Shown here in pieces: positions 42,242 through 50,597 of a stretch of DNA of 64,000 nucleotides. The translations under genes and the position numbers were made by a program. Every line of letters starts with the position of its first letter. Position 1 is the first letter of the stretch. The notes beneath the pieces were generated by a model. It had not been told where the DNA came from, searched no databases, and saw nothing but the letters and a program-made list of their open reading frames with translations. This DNA is from Kitasatospora sp. NA04385 (lineage in GTDB: Bacteria > Actinomycetota > Actinomycetes > Streptomycetales > Streptomycetaceae), in the NCBI RefSeq assembly GCF_013364235.1, contig NZ_CP054919.1, forward strand, positions 3,632,701 through 3,696,700, in the 5' to 3' direction.

Positions 42242-43014
42242 GCACGCTCGCCCTCGCCGTCCGCGACTCGTCCACCATGCTGCGGCGCAACCTGCTGCAC
42301 GCCCGGCGCTACCCGTCGCTCACCCTGAACCTGCTGCTCACCCCGGTGATGCTGCTCCTGCTGTTCGTCTACGTCTTCGGCGGCGCGATGAGCGGCGGGC
42401 TCGGCCGCTCCGCCTACGTCACCTACCTGGTGCCCGGCATCCTGATGATGACCATCGGCTCGACCGTGATCGGCACCGCCGTGTCGATGGCGACCGACAT
42501 GGCCGAGGGCATCGTCGCCCGGTTCCGCACCATGGCGATCCACCGCGGCTCGGTGCTGTTCGGCCGGGTGGCCGGCAGCGTGCTGCAGTCGGTGGCCAGC
42601 GTGCTGCTGGTCGGCGCGGTCGGGGTGGCGATCGGCTTCCGCTCGCACGACGCCACCGCCCTGGAGTGGCTGGCCGCGTTCGGCCTGCTGGTCCTGGTCG
42701 CCCTGGCGCTCACCTGGATCGCCGTCGGCATGGGCCTGGGCAGCCCCAACGCGGAGGCCGCCAGCAACGCCGCGATGCCGCTGATCCTGCTGCCGATGAT
42801 CTCCAGCGCCTTCGTCCCGCTGCACTCGATGCCCGGCTGGTTCCAGCCGATCGCCCAGTACCAGCCGTTCACCCCGGCCATCGAGACGCTGCGCGGCCTG
42901 CTGCTCGGCACCCACATCGGCAACAACTGGTGGATCGCGCTGCTGTGGTGCGCGGCCCTCACCGTCCTCGGCTACCGCTGGTCCCGCGCCCAGTTCGACC
43001 GCGACCCGCAGTAG
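42238..43014 (+). CDS. ABC-2 type permease, DrrB type
   Basis: 258 residues with six hydrophobic segments (LLLTPVMLLLLFVYVFGGAM, YLVPGILMMTIGSTVIGTAV, LLVGAVGVAIGF, LLVLVALALTWIAVGMGLG, LILLPMISSAFVP, and a C-terminal helix). The ABC-2 family motif around AEGIVARFRTMAIHRGSV is present. Together with the DrrA-like ATPase it exports a hydrophobic or drug-like compound. The ATG overlaps the ATPase stop. A long hairpin follows. Confidence 0.93.
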   Translation: MSTLALAVRDSSTMLRRNLLHARRYPSLTLNLLLTPVMLLLLFVYVFGGAMSGGLGRSAYVTYLVPGILMMTIGSTVIGTAVSMATDMAEGIVARFRTMAIHRGSVLFGRVAGSVLQSVASVLLVGAVGVAIGFRSHDATALEWLAAFGLLVLVALALTWIAVGMGLGSPNAEAASNAAMPLILLPMISSAFVPLHSMPGWFQPIAQYQPFTPAIETLRGLLLGTHIGNNWWIALLWCAALTVLGYRWSRAQFDRDPQ

Positions 43015-43067
43015 GTCCCGCTCCGCCCCGCTCCCCCGCTCCCCCACTTCCCCGCTCCCCCCGGCGC

Positions 43068-43116
43068 CGACGGGCGGCGCGCACCGGCCCCCTCCGCCGG
43101 TGCGTGCCGCCCGTCG
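43068..43116. terminator. 20-bp hairpin terminator, copy A
   Basis: Left arm CGACGGGCGGCGCGCACCGG at 43068-43087 pairs with 43097-43116 with one G-U pair. The same left arm occurs at 44084-44103 after the paralogous gene. It lies between the convergent exporter operon and the membrane-protein gene. Confidence 0.85.
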
Positions 43117-43159
43117 GCGTCCGTCGGCGTCCGTCGGTGCCCCTTCCTCCCGGCCGCGC

Positions 43160-44020
43160 TCAGGCCGAGCCCTCGGGCACCTGCTCCGCGACGGTCTGCC
43201 AGTCGGGGAAGAGCGCGACCCGGGTGAGCTGGTCGACGGTCAGCACCGAGCGGTCCGCCTCCGCGAAGACGCTGAAGACCGCCGTCACCTCGCTGCCGTC
43301 CGTCCGGTACACGGCGACCGTCCAGTCCTGCGGGTAGCCGTCCGCACCGGCGCCGGGCGTCTCGACCCGCAGCACGGAACCGTCCTCGCGGGTGGTGACG
43401 GTGCACCACGACACGCCGCCGCAGTCCTGGCTCGGCCGGTACGTGCCGCCGCGCGGCACCTCCGGCACGTGGGTGGCGTCGACCCGGACGGAGCCGAAGC
43501 GGCCGCCCTTCTGGACGGTGTAGTACGCGCTCACCAGGTAGACCGGGTGGAGCTCCACGTGGCTGCGGGAGAACTGCATGCCGTCCGGCATCCTGAAGTC
43601 GTAGATCTCCCGCCGCCGCGGCGAGGCCCGCACCGGACTCGACGCGGACGGGGCGGCGCTCCCCGCCACCGGGGCACCCGCCCCCGGGGCACCCGCCGCG
43701 CCGGTACGGCCGCCCGGCCCGGGGTGGGTCTCCACCTCGATCACGCCGACGACCACCACCAGCACCAGGGTGGCCAGCGTGACCAGGCCCAGCCGCTTCC
43801 ACCACCCCGGCCGGATCAGCGGCACCTCCGGGTACCCGGGCACGCCCGGCCAGCACGGCGGAATCTCGACCTGCCCGGCCTTCCCCGCCTTCCCGGTCTT
43901 CCCCGCCCTCCCGAACTTTCCGACCTGCCCGGCCTTCCCGGTCTTCTCCGCCGGAGCGGCGGCACGGGCAGCAGCAGGAACAGTGGTAGTAGCGGCAGTG
44001 GTCTCGGTCTCTTGGCTCAC
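43160..44020 (-). CDS. Single-pass membrane protein, paralogue of the sigma partner at 44148
   Basis: 286 residues. A charged N-terminal region has a KTGKAGQVGKFGRAGKTGKA repeat, followed by one membrane segment (LGLVTLATLVLVVVVGVI), a Pro/Ala/Ser linker and an extracytoplasmic C-terminal domain (YDFRMPDGMQFSRSHVELHP ... CGGVSWCTVTTREDG ... LTVDQLTRVALFPDW). The C-terminal domain is clearly related to that of 44148-45065, including the Cys pair and final TxDxLxxxAL motif, but no sigma gene adjoins this copy and the cytoplasmic anti-sigma-like part is replaced by the repeat. GTG at 44020 is the chosen start. Function unknown. Confidence 0.75.
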   Translation of the reverse strand: MSQETETTAATTTVPAAARAAAPAEKTGKAGQVGKFGRAGKTGKAGKAGQVEIPPCWPGVPGYPEVPLIRPGWWKRLGLVTLATLVLVVVVGVIEVETHPGPGGRTGAAGAPGAGAPVAGSAAPSASSPVRASPRRREIYDFRMPDGMQFSRSHVELHPVYLVSAYYTVQKGGRFGSVRVDATHVPEVPRGGTYRPSQDCGGVSWCTVTTREDGSVLRVETPGAGADGYPQDWTVAVYRTDGSEVTAVFSVFAEADRSVLTVDQLTRVALFPDWQTVAEQVPEGSA

Positions 44021-44083
44021 ACCCCTCACACGCACGAGCCGCCCCGCAGGGTTGTCACCCGTCCGCCGAGCCTCCCGCACGGC

Positions 44084-44129
44084 CGACGGGCGGCGCGCAC
44101 CGGTGGGAGAGTCCGGTGCGCACCGCCCG
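44084..44129 (-). terminator. Hairpin terminator, copy B
   Basis: Left arm identical to 43068-43087; the right arm 44113-44129 pairs with it with one mismatch. It follows the gene at 44148 on the minus strand, as copy A follows the paralogue. Confidence 0.85.
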
Positions 44130-44147
44130 CCGGTGCCCGTGGAGCGG

Positions 44148-45065
44148 TCAGGTCCGCAGGCCGGAGACGCCCGCGCTGGCCGCGCCGCCCGTAGCGCCCG
44201 TGCTCCTCGTACCGCTCGGGGTGCCCGTGCCGCCCGGGGTGTCCGTGCCGCCCGGGGTGCTCGTGCCGACTTCGTGGCCCGGGACGACCAGGTCGTGCCA
44301 GTCCTCGGACAGCGCCGCCTGGATCAGGTCGTCCTTGGTCAGGGGCTGGCCGTTGCCGGACGGCGCGGAGGGGGTGGCCACCTTCTCGCTCAGGTAGGTC
44401 AGGGACAGCGTGGTGCCGTCCGGACGGAAGACGAACACCTGGCCGCTGCGGACCTCGCCCTTCACCTCCGGCGGGATCTCCACCTGCACCTTCGTCCCGT
44501 CGTCGCGGCTGTCGATGGTGCAGAAGCTCTCGCCCGCGCAGTCGGCGTGCATCAGCACCTTGTTCTCGGCGACCTCCACGCCGCCGCTCTGCCGGACCTG
44601 CATGAACACCGTCCCGACCTTGACGCTGCCCGACATGGCGTCGTACGTACTGACGAGCCGGTACGGGGAGGGGTACTCGAAGCCGTAGACGTACGTGAAC
44701 TTCGCTCCCAGCCGGATGTGCTCGCCGACCTGCCCGTTGACCGGCTTGCTGGGCGAGGGGGACGCGGAGGGCGAGGGCGGCCCGGACGCGGACCCGGAGG
44801 GCGGGGCGGAGGCCGAGGACGACGGCGAGCCGCCGCCGGCGGGGCCCTGCCCGTGCTTCTCCGAACCGGCGGGGAGCAGCACCGAGGCGGTGACCGCCAC
44901 CGCGGCGACGGCGGCGACCACCCCGGCCAGCGAGGTGACGTTGCGACGCCGCCTGCGGCGCCGGCCCGCCTGGAGCAGGTGCGCGACGGGGGCCGGGCCG
45001 GGCGGCGGTTGGCGGTCCTTCAGCGTGTGGAGGGCGCGGGAGAGCTCCTCGTGATCGATGCTCAA
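44148..45065 (-). CDS. Anti-sigma-like single-pass membrane protein
   Basis: 305 residues. The cytoplasmic N-terminus (DHEELSRALHTLKDRQPPPG, then an RRRRRRR run) precedes one membrane helix (LAGVVAAVAAVAVTASVLL), a Ser/Pro linker and an extracytoplasmic domain with CAGESFCTIDSRDDG and LTKDDLIQAALSEDW. A TTG start at 45065 overlaps the sigma stop (TTGA) and has AGGAGGTGG at ideal spacing. It is most likely the regulator of the sigma factor encoded immediately upstream. A paralogue without a sigma partner follows downstream. Confidence 0.8.
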   Translation of the reverse strand: MSIDHEELSRALHTLKDRQPPPGPAPVAHLLQAGRRRRRRRNVTSLAGVVAAVAAVAVTASVLLPAGSEKHGQGPAGGGSPSSSASAPPSGSASGPPSPSASPSPSKPVNGQVGEHIRLGAKFTYVYGFEYPSPYRLVSTYDAMSGSVKVGTVFMQVRQSGGVEVAENKVLMHADCAGESFCTIDSRDDGTKVQVEIPPEVKGEVRSGQVFVFRPDGTTLSLTYLSEKVATPSAPSGNGQPLTKDDLIQAALSEDWHDLVVPGHEVGTSTPGGTDTPGGTGTPSGTRSTGATGGAASAGVSGLRT

Positions 45066-45589
45066 CGGACGGCCACCTCCTGGTTCTTCCACCACGTGCC
45101 CGAGAGGACGGTGCGCAGACGGGCCATCGCCCGCGCGTGGTGACTCTTCACCGTGCCCACCGAACAGCCGAGCACGGCCGCGGTGTCCTTCTCCGTCAGG
45201 TCCTCCACGTACCGGAGGACCACCACCGCGCGCTGTTTGAGCGGCAACGAGCGCAGCGCGCGGTGGAGTTCGTCCATCCCGTCCTCGGCCGGACCGGGGT
45301 GCCCGACCGCCGGCTCGGGGAGCTGGTCGGTGAGCGTCTCGCGGCGGAACCTGCGCCACCGGCTGATGTTGCCGTTGACCAGCATCCGCCGCAGGTAGGC
45401 GTGCGGGTCCTCGACGCCGACCCGGTGCCAGCGCACGTACAGCTTGACCAGGCAGTCCTGGAGCAGTTCCTCGCCCAGGTCGCGGTTCCCCGCTATCAAC
45501 GTGGCCGTCCGCAAGTGCCGCGGCCAGGCATCCTCGACGAAGGCCGCGTAGGCGTCGTCCTCGGTTTCTCGACTCACATCCACCCTCAC
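45062..45589 (-). CDS. SigE-family ECF sigma factor
   Basis: 175 residues. Region 2: FVEDAWPRHLRTATLIAGNRDLGEELLQDCLVKLYVRW; region 4: LPLKQRAVVVLRYVEDLTEKDTAAVLGCSVGTVKSHHARAMARL. GTG at 45589 is the frame start, with an alternative GTG at 45577. The stop overlaps the TTG start of the membrane partner. It probably reads an envelope signal through that partner. A second ECF/SigE factor with its own partner lies at 555-1082. Confidence 0.93.
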   Translation of the reverse strand: MRVDVSRETEDDAYAAFVEDAWPRHLRTATLIAGNRDLGEELLQDCLVKLYVRWHRVGVEDPHAYLRRMLVNGNISRWRRFRRETLTDQLPEPAVGHPGPAEDGMDELHRALRSLPLKQRAVVVLRYVEDLTEKDTAAVLGCSVGTVKSHHARAMARLRTVLSGTWWKNQEVAVR

Positions 45590-45831
45590 GCCCCGCCCCC
45601 ACCAGAAGGTTGTCAGCGGTTTTCCCTCCGAACCGGCCCGCGCGGCTACGGTGGGTGGCCATTAGATCCTGGCGCTCGCCGGACGTCGGCAGCGGGGGCG
45701 CGGCCTGGCGGCTGACTCGTTTCGACCGAACTCCGGCCGAAAACGACCCCGACGTTCCGCTGTCGCCCTTTTCCACCCAACAGCCTTTCCGTAGAGCTAC
45801 TTTGAGTGAGCATCAGATAGGAGATCCGGTC

Positions 45832-46824
45832 ATGCCGCCGGGAGGAGCCACAGTGGGTCGTCGGGAATCCGCACGAGAGCGCGCGTTCTGCTCGCCGGAG
45901 TTCTTCGCCGAGGAGCTGGCCCTGGCCCGCGAGCGGGCCGGGCTGTCGCAGGGCGACCTGGCCCAGCTGACCCACTGCGACAGGTCCCTGATCAGCCGGA
46001 TCGAGTCGAGCGACCGCGTACCGCAGGAGGACTTCGTCCGGGCCTGCGACAGGCTGCTGGACACCGACGGCCGACTGCTGCGCTTCTGGCGACGGGTGCC
46101 CTGGCACCAGGACTTCGAGCGCCCGGACGGCTTCCAGCGCTTCTTCGAGCTGGAGGCGGCGGCGACCATGCACCGCGAGTACCACGTCTCACTGGTGGGC
46201 GGCCTGCTACAGACCCCCGACTACGCCCATGCGCTCTTCACGCGCAACGCGCTGATGCCCGACCAGGACCTGATCGAGGAACGGATGCGGGTCCGGATGG
46301 GCCGCCAGCGCCGATTCCTCGAAGACCCCAACGGACCGATGCTGGTCGTCATCCTCAGCGAGGCGGTGCTCCGCAGGACGATCGGCGGTCCCGCCGTCAT
46401 GACAGGCCAGCTGCGCCACCTGCTGGACGTCGCGCAGCGGCCGAACATCGTCCTCCAGGTGGCCCCGTTCTCCCTGGCCGAAAGGACCCCGGTGAACACG
46501 TCGATGACCCTGATCACCCTTCCCGGTGGGCAGGAGTACCTGTACTCGGAGAGCCTGGGCACGGGGCACCTGATCAACGACGACCACACGATCGCCATGC
46601 ACGCACGCCGTTTCGACCGGCTCCGAGGTGACTGCCTGTCCGCCCCGGACACGGCTCGACTGGTCCAACGCATCCTGGAAGGACTGCTGAACCAGGAGCC
46701 CGAAGATCTCCCTGTCCTCCGCCCGACGAATCAAATCGTCCTGCCGCGACAGCAACGGCGGCCGGTGCCGCGAAGCAGCACCCGACTCCGCCTCCGCCGG
46801 GGCCGCCCCGGCCCGGAACAGTAA
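45832..46824 (+). CDS. XRE-family regulator with DUF5753 domain
   Basis: 330 residues. Helix-turn-helix: ELALARERAGLSQGDLAQLTHCDRSLISRIESSDR; then DUF5753 with LVGGLLQTPDYAHALF, ILSEAVLRRTIGGPAVM, VLQVAPFSLAERTPVN and LITLPGGQEYLYSES. Two starts are possible: ATG at 45832 after AGGAG, and GTG at 45853 after GGAGGAG. Unlike the regulator at 33731 it has no DUF397 partner beside it. The C-terminal 40 residues are Arg/Pro-rich and probably disordered. Confidence 0.9.
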   Translation: MPPGGATVGRRESARERAFCSPEFFAEELALARERAGLSQGDLAQLTHCDRSLISRIESSDRVPQEDFVRACDRLLDTDGRLLRFWRRVPWHQDFERPDGFQRFFELEAAATMHREYHVSLVGGLLQTPDYAHALFTRNALMPDQDLIEERMRVRMGRQRRFLEDPNGPMLVVILSEAVLRRTIGGPAVMTGQLRHLLDVAQRPNIVLQVAPFSLAERTPVNTSMTLITLPGGQEYLYSESLGTGHLINDDHTIAMHARRFDRLRGDCLSAPDTARLVQRILEGLLNQEPEDLPVLRPTNQIVLPRQQRRPVPRSSTRLRLRRGRPGPEQ

Positions 46825-47001
46825 GGACCCCGAGGGCCCCGCGCCGGCTGCACCACCCCCACCCCCACCCCCACCCGCACCCCATCCCGGGGTCGGATCC
46901 GGGGCGGCTCGGGGTTCGTCCCGGATGGCGGGGCGCGGCTCGGGCGGAAGACTTCTCGACGTCAAGGAGCGTCAGGAACAACGGGGTTGAGGAGTACGGG
47001 G

Positions 47002-48222
47002 ATGCGCGCAAGGACGACGGTGGGCAGGCTGGCGGGGACGGCCGCGATCGGTGCGCTGGTGGTGTCGCTCACCGCCGGGACGTCCGGCGCGGCGCAGATC
47101 ACGGTGCACCGGGCCCGGCCGGATGCGGCCGCGCTGCGCGCCTCGATCGCCGGGCTGCCGAGCGCGGAGATCACCAGCGCGGTGGTGCTGGTGGACGGCG
47201 ACGGCGGCCGGTGGAGCGGTACTTCGGGGACGGGCGACCCGGCGACCGGGCGGCCGGTGAACGCGGACGGGCGGTTCCGGATCGGCAGCATCTCGAAGGT
47301 GTTCACCGCCACCGTGCTGCTGCAACTCGCCGCCGAGCACCGGATCGACCTGGACGGCACCGTCCAGCGCTACCTGCCGCACGCCCTCCCGGAGGGCTAC
47401 CCGCCGATCACAGTCCGCCAACTGCTCAACCACACCAGCGGATTGCCCTCCGGCGGCAAGCTGTTCGCCCCCGACGGCAGCACCGACGACGGCAGCGCCG
47501 CCTGGTTCGCCGCGCACGCCGCCGACCACTGGACGCCCCGGCAGGCCGTCGACGTGCTGGCCGGGCAGCCGATGCAGTTCGCGCCGGGCACCGCCCAGCA
47601 GTACAACGGCGTCAACTACTACCTGGCGGGGCTGCTGATCGAGCGGGTCACCGGCCGGAGCTTCGAGCGGGAGGTCACCGACCGGATCCTGCGCCCGCTG
47701 GGCCTGCGCCACACCTCGGCGCCCGCCGCCACCGACACCGCGCTGCCGGACCCGACCGCGCACGCCGTCCTCGCCGTCCCGCGCCCGGACGGCGGCACCG
47801 GCCTGGCGGACGTCACCCGGCAGAGCCCGTGGCCGTGGGCCGAGGGCGGCATGCTCTCCTCCGCGCCCGACCTGGAGCGCTTCCTGTCCGCCCTGCTGCG
47901 CGGCGAGCTGCTGCCGCCCGCCCAGCAGGCCGAGCTGTTCGCCGTCCCGGACGTGCCGAACTTCCACAACCAGAACTGCGACATCGGCCCGACCACCGGG
48001 CGGGCCTGCTTCAGCACCGGCCTGATGCGCTTCACCCCGGCGCCGGGCATCGAGCTGTGGGGCAAGACCGGCAGCCGCCCGGGCTGGACCAGCGCGATGT
48101 TCGCCACCCGGGACGCCTCCCGGGACCTGGTCTGCTCCTTCACCCCGACCTCCCGGCAGGGCGCGTCCTTCCCCGCCCAGTACCGGGTCGCGGCCGCCGC
48201 GTTCGACCTGCCCGCGCTGTGA
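47002..48222 (+). CDS. Secreted serine hydrolase, beta-lactamase/D-Ala-D-Ala carboxypeptidase family
   Basis: 406 residues. A signal peptide (GRLAGTAAIGALVVSLTAGTSGAA) starts the protein. The active-site triad of class C-type hydrolases is present: Ser96-x-x-Lys99 in RIGSISKVFTA, Tyr-x-Asn in YNGVNYYLAGLL and the K-T-G box in LWGKTGSRPG. It most likely trims peptidoglycan peptides or hydrolyses related amides; activity on beta-lactams cannot be judged. GAGGAG precedes the ATG at 47002. A hairpin separates it from convergent gap. Confidence 0.92.
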   Translation: MRARTTVGRLAGTAAIGALVVSLTAGTSGAAQITVHRARPDAAALRASIAGLPSAEITSAVVLVDGDGGRWSGTSGTGDPATGRPVNADGRFRIGSISKVFTATVLLQLAAEHRIDLDGTVQRYLPHALPEGYPPITVRQLLNHTSGLPSGGKLFAPDGSTDDGSAAWFAAHAADHWTPRQAVDVLAGQPMQFAPGTAQQYNGVNYYLAGLLIERVTGRSFEREVTDRILRPLGLRHTSAPAATDTALPDPTAHAVLAVPRPDGGTGLADVTRQSPWPWAEGGMLSSAPDLERFLSALLRGELLPPAQQAELFAVPDVPNFHNQNCDIGPTTGRACFSTGLMRFTPAPGIELWGKTGSRPGWTSAMFATRDASRDLVCSFTPTSRQGASFPAQYRVAAAAFDLPAL

Positions 48223-48232
48223 ACACGGCGAC

Positions 48233-48264
48233 GGGGCCCGGGCCGGCGAACCGGTCCGGGCCCC
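48233..48264. terminator. Terminator between convergent genes
   Basis: GGGGCCCGG pairs with CCGGGCCCC around a 14-base loop that itself contains GCCGG/CCGGT. It serves the serine-hydrolase gene and gap. Confidence 0.75.
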
Positions 48265-48278
48265 TTCGCGGTGCGGCG

Positions 48279-49277
48279 TCAGCTCGCGGCGAGCAGCTCC
48301 AGGGTGTCGATCACCCGGTTGGAGAAGCCCCACTCGTTGTCGTACCAGGCGACCACCTTGACGTGGCGGCCGTCGACCCGGGTCAGCTCCGAGTCGAAGA
48401 TCGAGGACGCCGGGTTGCCGGTGATGTCGGAGGAGACCAGCGGGTCCTCCGAGTACTCCAGCACGCCCGCCAGCTTGCCGGCCGCGGCCTCGCGGTAGGC
48501 GGCGAGCACCTCTTCGCGGGTGACGTCGCGGGCGACGGTGGTGTTCAGCTCGACGATCGAACCGACCGGCACCGGCACCCGGATCGAGTCGCCGGAGAGC
48601 TTGCCGTCCAGCTGCGGCAGCACCAGGCCGATCGCCTTGGCGGCGCCGGTGGTGGTCGGCACGATGTTGACCGCCGCGGCCCGGGCCCGGCGCGGGTCGC
48701 GGTGCGGGCCGTCCTGGAGGTTCTGCTCCTGGGTGTAGGCGTGCACGGTGGTCATGAACCCGTGCTCGATGCCAGCGAGTTCGTCGAGGACGGCGGCCAG
48801 CGGGGCGAGCGCGTTGGTGGTGCAGGAGGCGTTGGAGACGATGGTGTGCGCGGCCGGGTCGTACGCCTCGGTGTTGACGCCGTAGGCCAGCGTCACGTCG
48901 GCGCCGTCCGACGGGGCGGACACCAGCACCTTCTTCGCACCGGCGGCGAGGTGGGCGCGGGCGGCCTCGGCGGAGGTGAACCGGCCGGTGGCCTCCAGCA
49001 CGATGTCGACGCCGAGCTCGGCCCAGGGCAGGTCGGCCGGGTTGCGCTCGGCGAGGACCTTGATCCGGCGGCCGTCGACCACCAGGGTGTCGCCCTCGAC
49101 GGTGACCGGGCGGCCGAGCCGGCCCGAGGTGGTGTCGTAGGCGAGCAGCCGGCCGAGCGCGGTGGGCTCGGTCAGGTCGTTGACGGCGACGACCTCCAGC
49201 TTGCTGTCGCGCTCCAGCAGGGCGCGCAGCACGTTGCGTCCGATGCGGCCGAATCCGTTGACGGCGATGCGGGTCAT
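48279..49277 (-). CDS. gap: Glyceraldehyde-3-phosphate dehydrogenase, type I
   Basis: 332 residues. It oxidises glyceraldehyde-3-phosphate with NAD in glycolysis. The Rossmann start AVNGFGRIGRNVLRAL, catalytic Cys152 in SNASCTTNALAPL and His179 in MTTVHAYT are present, as is the C-terminal VVAWYDNEWGFSNRV. Asp34 in VAVNDLT indicates NAD preference. Streptomycetes carry several gap copies; this one stands alone, not in the gap-pgk-tpi operon, so it may be a secondary isoform. AAGGG precedes the ATG. Confidence 0.97.
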   Translation of the reverse strand: MTRIAVNGFGRIGRNVLRALLERDSKLEVVAVNDLTEPTALGRLLAYDTTSGRLGRPVTVEGDTLVVDGRRIKVLAERNPADLPWAELGVDIVLEATGRFTSAEAARAHLAAGAKKVLVSAPSDGADVTLAYGVNTEAYDPAAHTIVSNASCTTNALAPLAAVLDELAGIEHGFMTTVHAYTQEQNLQDGPHRDPRRARAAAVNIVPTTTGAAKAIGLVLPQLDGKLSGDSIRVPVPVGSIVELNTTVARDVTREEVLAAYREAAAGKLAGVLEYSEDPLVSSDITGNPASSIFDSELTRVDGRHVKVVAWYDNEWGFSNRVIDTLELLAAS

Positions 49278-49286
49278 GGGTGGTGC

Positions 49287-49352
49287 CCTTCTCTGCGGCT
49301 CTTCTGCGGCTCTTCTACGGCGTTCCTGCAGCGTTCCTGCGGCGTTCCTGCC
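49287..49352. repeat. Short imperfect repeats upstream of gap
   Basis: CTGCGGCTCTT occurs twice and CGTTCCTGC three times in tandem, directly upstream of the gap ATG. They cover the expected promoter or leader. Significance unknown. Confidence 0.6.
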
Positions 49353-49447
49353 GGGTGGATGACTCCACTCTCGCTCGCCGGGAGGGGCGGTGGCAGTGGC
49401 GCCAGTGCCACGGTTCGCAAGGATCGTGCCAAGCCGGGGGAGGACGC

Positions 49448-50404
49448 CTACTCACCCTTCGCGAAGGTCCTCCGGTACTCGCTGGGCGTGGTCCCGAGGA
49501 TCTGCTGGAAGTGGGTCCGCAGGTTCGTGCCGGTGCCCAGGCCGGTCTCGGCGGCGATCCGCTCGACGCTGTGCTCGGAGCGTTCCAGCAGCTCACGGGC
49601 CAGGTCGACGCGGGCCCGCAGCACCCACTGCATCGGGGTGTAGCCGGTGTCCTCGACGAAGCGGCGGGAGAAGGTGCGCGGCGAGACCGCGGCGTGCCGG
49701 GCCAGCGTCCGCACCGTCAGCGGGCCGTCCAGCCGGTGCAGCGCCCACTCCCGGGTGGCCGCGAACCGCTCGCCGACCGGCTCGGGCAGACTGCGCGGCA
49801 CGTACTGCGCCTGGCCGCCGCTGCGGTACGGCGCGGCGACCAGCCGGCGCGCGGTGTGGTTGGACGCGGCCACCCCCAGGTCGCCGCGCAGCACGTGCAG
49901 GCACAGGTCGATGCCGGACGCGGCGCCCGCCGAGGTGAGCACGCTGCCCTCGTCGACGAACAGCACGTTCTCGTCCACCCGCACCTTCGGGTACTTGGCG
50001 GCCAGCGCCCGGGTGTAGTGCCAGTGCGTGGTGGCCCGGCGGCCGTCCAGCAGCCCGGTCGCGGCCAGCGCGAACGCCCCGGTGGAGATCGCCGCCAACC
50101 GGGCCCCGCGGGCGTGCGCGGCGCACAGCGCCTCGACCACGGCGGGCGGCGGATCGTCCCGGTCCGGATGCCGGTAGCCGGGCACGAACACCGACTCCGC
50201 CCACTCCAGCGCCTCCAGCCCGTGCGCCACGTGGTACGACAGGCCGTCCCCGCCCGCGACCAGCCCCGGCGCCGCCCCGCACACCCGCACCTCGTACGGC
50301 ATGCTGCCCCGGGTGGAGAACACCTGCGCGGGGATCCCGACGTCGAGCGGTTTGGCGCCGTCCAGGACCAGCACGGCCACCCGGCGCAGGCGAGGAGCTG
50401 ACAT
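49448..50404 (-). CDS. GlxA-type AraC-family regulator (DJ-1/PfpI domain)
   Basis: 318 residues. Residues 1-190 form a DJ-1/PfpI-like domain (AVLVLDGAKPLDVGIPAQVF; the nucleophile-position residue lies in AISTGAFALAATGLLDG, where Cys is replaced by Thr, as usual in the non-enzymatic regulators). The AraC helix-turn-helix pair follows (LARHAAVSPRTFSRRF and IAAETGLGTGTNLRTHF). TACCCT ends 6 bases before the ATG, so the message may be leaderless. It is upstream of gap on the same strand, 170 bases apart. Confidence 0.93.
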   Translation of the reverse strand: MSAPRLRRVAVLVLDGAKPLDVGIPAQVFSTRGSMPYEVRVCGAAPGLVAGGDGLSYHVAHGLEALEWAESVFVPGYRHPDRDDPPPAVVEALCAAHARGARLAAISTGAFALAATGLLDGRRATTHWHYTRALAAKYPKVRVDENVLFVDEGSVLTSAGAASGIDLCLHVLRGDLGVAASNHTARRLVAAPYRSGGQAQYVPRSLPEPVGERFAATREWALHRLDGPLTVRTLARHAAVSPRTFSRRFVEDTGYTPMQWVLRARVDLARELLERSEHSVERIAAETGLGTGTNLRTHFQQILGTTPSEYRRTFAKGE

Positions 50405-50597
50405 CCCTTCAGGGTAGGTGCCGTCCGTGCCGTGCCGTAGCCTCACCCGGCGGCCTCGCGGGGCGGCCTGCGGGGCGGCCTGCGGGGCGGCGTACGGGGG
50501 CTGTCTCGCGGAGGCGGCGCCGGATGAATCGAAAACTTCGCAAGCGCCGCAGCGCTGCAAGCACCGGAAGCGTCGCAAGCGTCGGAGGGGAGCGGGA

